Assembly: GCA_963556145.1 (NCBI GenBank)
Contig: OY744461.1
Span: 2,480,001-2,544,000 of the forward strand
Origin: Hygrocybe punicea
Lineage: Eukaryota > Basidiomycota > Agaricomycetes > Agaricales > Hygrophoraceae
Length of the DNA stretch: 64,000 nt
Direction of reading: 5' to 3'
Of the stretch, positions 56,039 through 64,000 are shown piece after piece; position 1 is the stretch's first letter; every line of letters begins with the position of its first letter. The notes under the pieces are model-generated. The model was given only the letters and a program-made list of their open reading frames with translations, did not search any database and was not told the origin of the DNA. The position numbers were made by a program, and so were the translations under genes.

Positions 56039-59000
56039 TCAACTTTGATTGTAGCTAGTCATAAGCATCTGAGAGGAGATCCACATATCAAAAGCAGTTA
56101 TTTTCCCATCATTCAGTTGGCAATCTTCTCGCAAGGCATTCTGGACCCAGCCATCAATTGTCACCACAACTGTTGCAATACAGGTGTGAATAGAGATTGG
56201 TGGAGGAGCTGGGTCTGAAGGAGCAACATCTGAGAGTGTAGTTGTTGGTACATTCAACACAAACTGGTGAAATAAGTTAACCGGGTGCACTCGAAGGTGG
56301 TACATAGAGGTTACCGTTATGACAAAACTGGAGGACGGTATAAGATCAGTGTCAAGCACTGCTTGAAGTAGAATCTTTGCTCTAATGAGAGGGTCATCCT
56401 TCTGCTTGTCATAGTCATGTTCTGAGATATGGGTACCCCTCAGCTGCGGGGGATGACCCCTTCCATGAAGCCAGCGGATCAGACGGAACTGGAAGCTTTG
56501 TCGCAGTAAGTCATCTATTTGAGAACTCACAGTGTCTGTCGTGTTGAATCTAAGGGGCTGAGTAATTTGAGAGATATCGGTAATACGTCAGTTGGTTGTA
56601 GCTGCAAGAAGGGTACGACAGAAATCGGGCTGCTCCTCGAGCTTCAATGTCTTCACAAATACATTAGAATGTCCAACAGGCATTAGAAGAAAAAATACAG
56701 AACCTGGAAGAGTGTTCTATTACCCAAATCTATGTTGAATCCGCTTCTGAAAGCATGGAGCTCGGCGTTGTCCCAAGGGTGAGGGTGACCAAGAAGCACT
56801 GCAGCTACTAAATTTCTCGTAATAGCCTGGTGCTCTGCATCGGATCGTGGCTGTTGGAAAACACTGAACTGAATTCATGATGTCAGATTGATTCTCCAAG
56901 AGGACGAAAATGGACAACTTCATGAATCTCCAAATAATTCACCAGAACCTGTTGTACTGGGCCCAGCATCTCGTCTGAAAGAATATCTGTGGCCTGGAAT
57001 GTGAACCACGGCTCAAGTATGGTTGCGGAGATAGGATCCAGGGCACGAATATATTCAAGCTCTACGGGGAAACCTGCTTCCCCATATACGGCGGCATAGA
57101 GAAGCCATGGCGTGATAGGATCTGGGGAGAGCTGAAGCGTGACAAGATGCACGGCGGACCAAAACCCAGCGATCCAGAATAAACGTTCTCTGTTGGCGGC
57201 AACCACAGGAAAGAACACGGGGTGGTAAAAGTCCCCACGAAGACCAAAAATGGGAGAATTCTCCACAACCTTGCGAATGCCAGCTCTCAGAACGGACCGA
57301 GTAGGACCATTTCCGACACCAACATCTACACCAGATCCACTAGTAACAACATCAACAGAGGGCAAACAGAGAATGGGATATCGTACATTTCAATCTCATG
57401 CCAGCGTTGGATAAACGAGCGCAAGGAAGACCTCACACAAGTAATACCACTGGGTGGAATAAACGGAGTCGATAGCTGATGGGATTTAAGAAGGGACAAC
57501 AGAGCTTCCGCAACAACCTCAGAAGTAGGACCCGCTACTTTAAGTCCATCCCCTTCTGTTGCCGCAAATACTTCATCTTGCCACAGTAGGATTTCATAAT
57601 CTTTTGCCCTTGAGATCGGAGGACGGGGCGGAGGAGTACGAGTACCTGGATGATCCGAACCGCTCATCCTGTTACGATCACCTGTAGGATTTGCCACAGT
57701 CTCATTCAAGGATAGAGTATGGGTACGAGTGTCAGATTGGGGTAGGGTATTTGGCCTGCTTGGCAAAGAGATGTTGGCCACATGATGATCTGGCATCATA
57801 TGCTGATAGTGAGAATTGCTATCTATCACTGTATCACCTCGAAGGATCTGAATATGAATAGCAAATGGAAATGAAGTTGTCACTGCAAAAAAACAATATA
57901 TTGCTTACACCATCTCCAATCGAATTGGTTCTTATCCTCCTCCTCACATTTCTCCCAGAGGACGGATTATCTACAATCAGACCCTGGAGAAAGTGCTCAG
58001 CGCTCAGCCCCCAATTACACGGGAAATTTTACTCACAGAAGCGGGTCGGAGAGAAACAGTGGGGCTATGACGTAACTCTTCCTGCTCCATGCAATCTGCA
58101 ATACATTGTCCTTCTTGATTGCGGCTGGTGCCTGATATCCCCTGCAAATCCTTCCAAACTCTCCAGGGGAAGCAAAGGTGACGCATGCCTCCGGGTGAGA
58201 GGGGACCCCACAAGTTTCGGTGGCGGGGAGCTGGGCAGGACACATCACCAAGCTGGATGAGCAAAAGAAAGAGAATATTACCGAAAAAGAGGAGTGGGTA
58301 TTGAGCATTCTCTTCGGGATTCGTGAGCATCTGAGAAACCTTTTCTAGCGCTGTGACGGTGAATGTACTGGCTGTCAAATCAGATTCCACAAAGGGGCGC
58401 CGGATGACTTGTCGGCCCCTTTTACTAGGGTGTACCAGGAACATAGCACTTGAGAAGTAACCATTGGCGGAGTTGGAGGATAGCCCGACATGAATGTTAT
58501 GGCCTGAAAGGTGAGCTAAGATCTGTCGCTCGACGCTACGCCACGCCTCTCCAGGGCCTGACACTGACAGGATACATGTGAGGTTGTGTGCTCGAAGTGT
58601 GGCTATGAGTAATTCGATATCGGGTAGGCCGAAGTGATAGTGGGGATCACTCTCATCTTCGACGACCTGTGGAAAGGTGAAGTTTCCGCCTCATCCATAA
58701 CATGGCAGGCTCACTTGAAACGGAAGCAAAATGGCAGAGAACTCGGTCACAGAGCGTGCCGTGCCTTGTTCATGACCCGCAGGCACACGTCGTCTGCCTC
58801 CCCTAGTAGCACCACCTGTGCCACGGCTCGTGGTGCTACAACTATTCAAGCCGCCTCTGCCTCTCCTGGGCCCCCCTGATTGATTCCTGTCTGGCCTGTT
58901 GCTGTCCTCTCCGTCGACACGAACCCCATTGCTAGCGGTGCTTCTGCTGTCTCGGATTCTCTGCAGTGATGCCTCACGATTAGCTAGCGTATTACCTCCA

Positions 59001-59121
59001 CCGTCACGAAGATCTGAGAAAGCTTGAAGTGGAGGTCGAGAGGAGGTCGAGAGTCCGGTCTGATGCTGCGGTTGGGGGACGGGATGAGCAGTCACAGAAA
59101 AGTTGGTTTGAACAGCCGTTA
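56039..59121 (-). pseudogene. Decayed multi-exon agaricomycete protein of unknown function
   Basis: Minus-strand exons can be followed from about 59121 (AVQTNFSVTAHPVPQPQHQT, a Gly/Arg-rich linker). They run through VVEDESDPHYHFGLPDIELL, GPGEAWRSVERQILAHLSGH and SANGYFSSAMFLVHPSKRGR, a Cys-containing segment (CPAQLPATETCGVPSHPEAC), AKDYEILLWQDEVFAATEGD and GLRGDFYHPVFFPVVAANRE. Next are FWIAGFWSAVHLVTLQLSPD, AVLLGHPHPWDNAELHAFRS and finally LIRWLHGRGHPP, DDPLIRAKILLQAVLDTDLI, SIHTCIATVVVTIDGW and FDMWISSQMLMTSYN near 56060. The block order matches a widespread agaricomycete protein, perhaps with a HECT-like C-terminal half, though I am unsure. A TGA at 56590-56588 interrupts the last part, and the splice near 58290 does not resolve cleanly. 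Probably a recent pseudogene. Confidence 0.6.
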
Positions 59122-59398
59122 CAGCTGAGGCCCTAATATAACTTCCTGCTCAGGCTGGAAATTGTGAAGGGACATAATAACTCACGCCAGGGAGTGGTGT
59201 GATAACCATGAATGAGAGCATACACATATCACATGAGGGTTGAAGAGGGCGTGTGTGTCAGCATCGTCTTGCTGCTATAAACTTGAAGGTCAGGCTAGTC
59301 ATCAGGACGATTAAGTAGACTGCAGACCGGATAAAAACCTCCGCATCCCGCTACAGCTAAACCTCCGCGGGAATTCGAAAACAAGTTTGGGACCAAAA

Positions 59399-59821
59399 TT
59401 AAGTGCTGCCACCATCGGTGTCCACACATGCATCCTTCTCCAGGACGCGCAGGCTTCTGCATATAACATGATTCCACACCGCTGAGATGGTGAGAATCTG
59501 AATCGTACCGGCTGGAGAGCAAGGCTTATAAAACCGCCACACTCGCAGTTGCCCATTTGGCAATCTCCTCGAGTATCTAGCTCCGGCATTGTGAGCAAGT
59601 GATTGCGCTGTAGGATTGTTCGTGTAACTGTAACTGTGTAACAACGCGGTCCCGGGTCCTTCCGGGTTAGAATCCAGTGATAGAAACTCAAATTCTGTTG
59701 GCCTAATAGCGGGTCTGGGTAGGCATCTTGGGCAATTGTGGGCTGTTTTCTGACGTCTGAGAACTAACAACAATTTATTATCCATTGGCCGATTGTATTG
59801 CGGTGATGACTCAGCGCTCAT
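59399..59821 (-). CDS. Hypothetical ORF, 140 aa, hAT insertion just before its ATG
   Basis: ATG at 59821 opens a frame with LLLVLRRQKTAHNCPRCLPR and YSRRLPNGQLRVWRFYKP, ending at TAA 59399. Composition is plausible but I know no family. It may be the first exon of the decayed gene at 56039-59121 rather than an independent gene. The hAT element and its target duplication start immediately upstream of the ATG, so transcription from the original promoter is probably disturbed. Confidence 0.35.
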   Translation of the reverse strand: MSAESSPQYNRPMDNKLLLVLRRQKTAHNCPRCLPRPAIRPTEFEFLSLDSNPEGPGTALLHSYSYTNNPTAQSLAHNAGARYSRRLPNGQLRVWRFYKPCSPAGTIQILTISAVWNHVICRSLRVLEKDACVDTDGGST

Positions 59822-59828
59822 GTTTTTC
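59821..59828. repeat. Left 8-bp target-site duplication of the hAT element
   Basis: TGTTTTTC, identical to 61354-61361. An 8-bp duplication is the hallmark of hAT insertion. Confidence 0.88.
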
Positions 59829-61353
59829 CAGCGTTGTCGTGACTGCAGTCCGACTGAGTCATCAATAATTCATGCGCTGACTTGAGTCGCGCTGTCGAAA
59901 ATCGTCCGACTTAGTCAAGGGTCTGTGAGAAACTGCCAAAAGAAGTAATCCGTCGGGCATGGTCTGGTGTACGGGGCATATTAACTGCGCAGCGTTGAGG
60001 GAATATACAATTGTCCAGGATTATAAGCCACGGCATTAGCCCAAGCAACAACCTTCGCATCTTCCGTGCATCACCGCCATTGTCCGAACATAGGGCTATT
60101 ATAAGAAGGCCAAATGTATCCTGGCTCCACTGAATATCTTCGGTTACCAACTTCAACAGTGCCTCGCCACTCTTGTTATCTGCAGAAACATCATGTGTAC
60201 GCATCAAGTAAGGCTGTGATTGATCCAAATCAGTAAATTCAACAATTAAAATGCTCGCCGACGGACCTCAGAGGCAACTGATACCATCGAGGCTACGATG
60301 GATTGCTTCGCCTTGTTCTTCCATCCATCTGTCGTGAAAGTTGCCAACCTCCCTCGCAGCTTCAGTTTTAATCTACCTTCAACCTTTGTGGCCTCTCGAT
60401 CGAGGATCGGACCCGACAAAGTCCGTCGATCCGGGACAACAGCGCCTGGTATCCATTTCTCGACAAAGAGGTGCATCTGTGGGTTATTTGCGGAGTTCCA
60501 CGGGGCACGAATGGCAATCAGATGTTTGCAGACATCTTCGCAAAAATCTGACTGCATGGCGGTGGTCCACAGTGGTCCACTCGAAAGCGGCGAGTCTTCA
60601 TAGACACTTGATGTGCGCTTGCGTTTGGGTGCCGGTTCAAAATTCAGTGATGTAGGCAGCAGTAGAGGGCTCGGAAGTGGTGATGGCGTAGCTGAAATAG
60701 ACAATGCACTAGGCTGTAACGTGTGAGACCAGCTTGCTGAATGCGAGAGACGCCGGGACGGTTGAAGCATCGTGGACTCGGCAGCAGCAGCTACGGCTCT
60801 CGCAGCCTGGGCATGAGCTCTAGTTGCTGGGTCAACATATGTACATTTGCAGAGGTGCGGCACCATGTTTTGCTTCGGTTTCCCTGCCATTGGTGGGCAG
60901 TTAATCCGTGCTAGCCATTGTCATGGATTAAGATTGAAATTCTTTGAATTATAAGAGGTACCTTGTGCTTCGATCTCTGCAGGTGTCCGGCCTTGAACCA
61001 TACTAATGGCAACTGCAACAGTTTCGTTTCCTTGGATGAGGTTGCGGTGGTATGCCAAGCATCAGTTACACCAAGCATTCTTGTTTGAGTTGTTGTTCCG
61101 ATAAAAAGATCCATCTGTAGAAAAGTGCTCCCACGACCAGTGGGACATGTCTGGGGGGGACGGTGGAAGAACACATGAAAAATGACATTGATATATTCAA
61201 TGTACACGAGTGGTATGCGAGGAGGGGTCGTGCACCGGCATTGCTGTCACTTATCCCAAAAAGTCTGACTCGCACGACTAAGTTCAGTCAGCTTGCGTGA
61301 CTGTCCTGACTTGACTACTGTGACTCGCGGTCAGACTGACTTGTACAACACTG
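59829..61353 (-). mobile_element. hAT transposon, 1525 bp, truncated transposase, perfect TSD
   Basis: The left end CAGCGTTGTCGTGACTGCAG pairs with the right end (reverse complement CAGTGTTGTACAAGTCAGTC), sharing CAG.GTTGT. Subterminal GACT/AGTC clusters occur at both ends (59840-59920, 61265-61345), typical of transposase-binding repeats. The element is flanked by TGTTTTTC on both sides. Its transposase gene is incomplete, so it is non-autonomous. The clean duplication indicates a recent insertion. Confidence 0.9.
59911..60890 (-). pseudogene. hAT transposase remnant (BED/DUF659-like), lacks C-terminal half
   Basis: The frame from 60890 begins with LCKCTYVDPATRAHAQAARA, then a Ser/Pro-rich linker, LFVEKWIPGAVVPDRRTLSG and GRLATFTTDGWKNKAKQSIV (the first catalytic Asp region). 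A GTCCGT...CACAG intron near 60275-60210 would link it to PYLMRTHDVSADNKSGEALL, ALCSDNGGDARKMRRLLLGL and MPWLIILDNC (second Asp block). Similarity ends there. The helical insertion and the C-terminal dimerisation domain are absent, so the protein cannot be an active transposase. Confidence 0.8.
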
Positions 61354-61361
61354 TGTTTTTC
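61354..61361. repeat. Right 8-bp target-site duplication of the hAT element
   Basis: TGTTTTTC, matching 59821-59828. Confidence 0.88.
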
Positions 61362-61553
61362 AGCCGTGGGCTCTTCACGCCTGTCACTGGCACAGTCTTG
61401 CAATCCTCTATTCCACCAATCCTACCACTCTTCTAATCCCCTCGCCTCTCTGTTATTTTTTTCAGCTCTGTAATACATCTTTTGAACCAATATTCAGCAG
61501 CACTTCGACTGGATATTCTAGTGAGCGCTTCCTGGGCACTGTCTTGTACTGAT

Positions 61554-62621
61554 ATGTCCACTTACCAACAGAAAATTGCTGAGCCCAACGCTGATGCGGG
61601 CGACCGTGAAGGTTCCGCACCTCCCGGGGCTATGGCTCTGGACCCTTACTCTGACGGGGTCCATACGTACCACCCGATACCCCTTATAACATCAACCAAC
61701 CCGGGAGCCAAATTGGGGGGCAACCCCCAGGCCCCCGCCCCTTACTCTAACGCGTCTTCGTTCGGTGATCCACAAGACGGACCGGCTTGATCCCAGAAGC
61801 GCAAGATTGGCGTGCCAGACTTTTGCAGGGGAGACCTTGAGCCTCCCAGGCGTACCGGGGACGAGGCGGCTTTGGAGCTGCTGGAATTTGGACCTCCACA
61901 CCCCACATCCCACCATCCTGGTCCACCGTTTGTCAACCACACGGTGCGGTCGATCGCTATGCTTCTAATCCCAACGCGAGTGACGCCTACACGAGGGCGG
62001 GATCTACCACGGAGATGCAGCCTTATTACCCAGCTACCTCACACCACAGCGCAAAGGTACCCCAGCATGGTGACCGAACAGGGGTCGGCGATGGAATGAC
62101 TGCTCATGATGCTCCTGTGCCAGCAGGTCGACGTGAGGTGGGGGGGTTTCTCACCTGAGCCTACATATCCCGGCCGCTACGACATCTATCGTGGATACCA
62201 CCCAGCACAAGAGGTCTTCCGCCCTCGCGGTCCATATGCCCCCATGCCACCGGTTCATGGATACAACTTTTCCGGGCCGCCAACTTACTCAACAGCAGCT
62301 GGCCAGCCTTACAGTGACTCGAGTGTGCCAAGCCCAATGGCCTATCGAGGTGGCCCCGGAGACTGGCGTGATCAAGACTACCGAAGTGCACCATCTGGAG
62401 GTTATCGTGGCCAAGATTTCCGAGGCGCGCCCCACGACTGGTACCAAGACATGTATTACTCTGATGGCCGTGGGGTGTATCTGATCCCATTACGACATTC
62501 GCCAGTGCCGCCTGCCGCCTTCCCTGCGGCCCCGGGAAGTCCCTCGTGGCCTCGCAACGTGCTCCCGTGCCACCCTCGCCAAAGCCCCGGAGGACCGCCA
62601 GCATCTTCTTCGGGGGTGTGA
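61554..62621 (+). pseudogene. Frameshifted low-complexity Pro/Tyr/Gly-rich gene remnant
   Basis: ATG at 61554 opens MSTYQQKIAEPNADAGDREG, meets TGA at 61788-61790 (a CGA would fit before SQKRKIGVPDF), and the best frame then shifts near 61940 to DRYASNPNASDAYTRAGSTT and later to GYHPAQEVFRPRGPYAPMPP and GGYRGQDFRGAPHDWYQDMY. Composition is that of a disordered Pro/Gly/Tyr/Arg-rich protein. At least one stop and two frame changes make it non-functional as read. No family recognised. Confidence 0.45.
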
Positions 62622-63081
62622 ACAGGAGTTGGGTGCTGTTGGTATGTTCGAACGCCGTTTTCCTGTCTATGCCGTCCCCCCCTGTCTATGTTAGCGCCTC
62701 CCCATCCACATTTCTTGGCCCCTACATCCCCCCCGCCTCTGCCCCACTTCGTCCTTCCGTGGGTAGCGACGTAGTGACCATGTAGTAGTATCTAAACTGG
62801 TCATTTACTCCAGCCCCGAACGTCCTGACATTAGAACGGGAACCAGCAAAACAGGTCCATCCACAGAACATCCTGGCGACATCCCGAGAACATCCCGACA
62901 TCAAATATGTCATCTCTATGCCCCGAGCAAAACAATGTATTTCTATGCAGAGAACTTCCTGAGAAAATCGCAGAGAGGCTGACAGTGACAGACACGATAC
63001 CTTATTGTTTAGCTTGGGCGGGGGAACCCCACGTATCGAACCTTGTGAGATCACTCACCCATTTGAGAAGGCCGTCGTTAA

Positions 63082-63203
63082 CCATCAGCCCACTACAGCA
63101 GGAACCGAGCTCTACTGTCCTGCATTACGCACAGACAGTGTTTGAGGGCATGCAAGCTTACAGAAACGGGCAAGACGGAGTCACCATGTTCCGGTATTTA
63201 AAA
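63082..63203 (+). pseudogene. Fragment of a branched-chain amino acid aminotransferase
   Basis: The plus frame gives SPLQQEPSSTVLHYAQTVFE followed by GMQAYRNGQDGVTMFR, the substrate-side block near the N-terminus of PLP-dependent BCAT enzymes (usual pattern STVLHYAQ..FEG.KAY....G....FR). The rest of the enzyme (about 300 residues including the PLP-binding Lys) is absent: the frame degenerates after about 63205 and nothing upstream matches. BCATs transfer the amino group of Leu/Ile/Val to 2-oxoglutarate. This is a captured or duplicated fragment of a host gene. Confidence 0.65.
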
Positions 63204-63325
63204 CGTTGCCCATATCCCCATATCCGCCATGTCCACATACTTCGATACATGCTCACTTTGTGAATCATCGTCCATCAGATGACGCTGGGTGGGGGCTTTA
63301 GGTAGATGGGTTATGGAGCAGGTGG

Positions 63326-63763
63326 GTGCAAGGGACAGTCTTTGGATACAGAAACTGTGCAGGCCGCGAAACTCAGGTGATATCAATCGTGGATTGTGAT
63401 GGTATGATGGCATTCGGACTAATTGAATTCCCTTGGACGATTCAGCCTGGAACCTATGACGCCCTGTCCCATCTCCTGTTCCCTCCTCCTCCGGCTAGCT
63501 CCAGTGGCGGGCCAATTGTTGAAGAGAAAAGCGGCGCACTTGTGGGAGTTGTTCGGGGTACCAGGTTGGACAGTCCAGCCGAGGGCCTCATAGGATGGGG
63601 CGTACCGTCTGAGGTAATCTTCGAGGTACTACAGGTCGTGGCCTTGTTCGGTCCGTATTCTTCTGATGAACCACCGACAGATGTTCAGTTTACCGGGATT
63701 AAGAAGATGAGCCATAGCATTTTCTTTAGTACAGAAGTGAGGAAATGGGCTGCATCTTCGTAG
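63326..63763 (+). pseudogene. C-terminal part of a trypsin-like serine peptidase
   Basis: The open frame contains VFGYRNCAGRETQVISIVDC, then PPPPASSSGGPIVEEKSGAL-VGVVRGTR and GWGVPSEVIFEVL, ending TAG at 63761-63763. SSSGGPIV is the oxyanion/catalytic-Ser motif of chymotrypsin-fold peptidases (GxSGGP) and the following GxxVGVV strand is typical. The part that would carry the catalytic His and Asp should lie upstream but is not visible, so this is a fragment or the last exon of a gene whose 5' part is lost. The Gly before Ser is replaced by Ser in the motif as read. Confidence 0.6.
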
Positions 63764-64000
63764 GTGGTGAGGCTCATGCCGCTTTCATATGACGGGAAAC
63801 TAATCAGTTGTCGTGCAAGGCTGCGCCTTTGTCTTTGATCTCACATGAGATGATTGATGATATCGTTACATGTAATGGAATTTGGAAGTTGCTTCGTCTC
63901 TGTACGATTCTTGTATTATCTTTTTGTTGGCAGCTTGAATATCAAACAATGATTATTATTTAAATTCTGGCAGACAAAATCCACACAGCGATACGGTAGA

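Noticed and set aside
1..64000. tRNA or rRNA genes
   Set aside because: Scanned for TTCRANNCC-type T-loops and rRNA cores by eye; none convincing. A tRNAscan/Infernal run would be decisive.

Overview
The window looks like a repeat-rich accessory stretch of an Agaricomycete (mushroom-forming basidiomycete) genome. The visible evidence is many short 45-65 bp introns with GTRNGT donors and CTRAY-like branch sites, plus gene families I know from agaricomycete genomes: a Spt5-like KOW protein, a JmjC-like protein, a Plavaka-type transposase, a Helitron with a DUF6570-type region, and a crypton/DIRS-like tyrosine recombinase. I recognise no single-copy housekeeping gene. Family names are given from memory and no database search was possible.

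Layout. 1-8.6 kb is non-genic: two long foldback repeats, low-complexity blocks, a short LTR element without coding capacity (3071-5244, 158 bp LTRs differing at 2 positions), a TIR element (5281-6237), and microsatellite and polypyrimidine tracts. 8.6-11.3 kb holds nothing I can name. 11.3-16.1 kb carries decayed accessory genes, including a five-exon relic with four in-frame TGA codons and a KOW/Spt5-like gene with one TAA. 17.3-25.0 kb is one open 2575-codon Helitron Rep-helicase ORF on the minus strand with a C-terminal cysteine-peptidase-like domain.

26.1-35.1 kb is the most gene-like part. Three spliceable genes (A at 26090-28013 minus, B at 29266-31088 plus with ATP-grasp-like motifs, C at 31176-33223 minus) are followed by a related but broken gene D. 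A and B are divergent across a palindromic GTTCGGTG repeat array; B and C converge with 87 bp between their stops. 35.2-39.9 kb is repeats and relics.

40.0-47.9 kb carries a long acidic/Pro-rich gene with a nuclear-type basic tail, a JmjC-like gene with visible iron ligands, and an eight-exon accessory gene broken by one TGA. 48.2-52.9 kb has a 44-bp minisatellite, a foldback element and a Plavaka-type transposase relic into which a 220-bp MITE has inserted. 54.5-55.4 kb is a tyrosine-recombinase relic and 56.0-59.1 kb another decayed agaricomycete gene. 59829-61353 is a hAT element with TIRs and a perfect 8-bp target duplication, and the right edge has fragments of a branched-chain aminotransferase and a trypsin-like peptidase.

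Across the window most of the recognisable premature stops can be explained by single C-to-T changes (often CGA to TGA), which suggests cytosine-methylation-type decay of accessory DNA. Genes A, B, C, the 40.0-43.1 kb gene, the JmjC gene and the Helitron escape it. Exon boundaries were reconstructed by eye from splice consensus and frame continuity and need RNA evidence.
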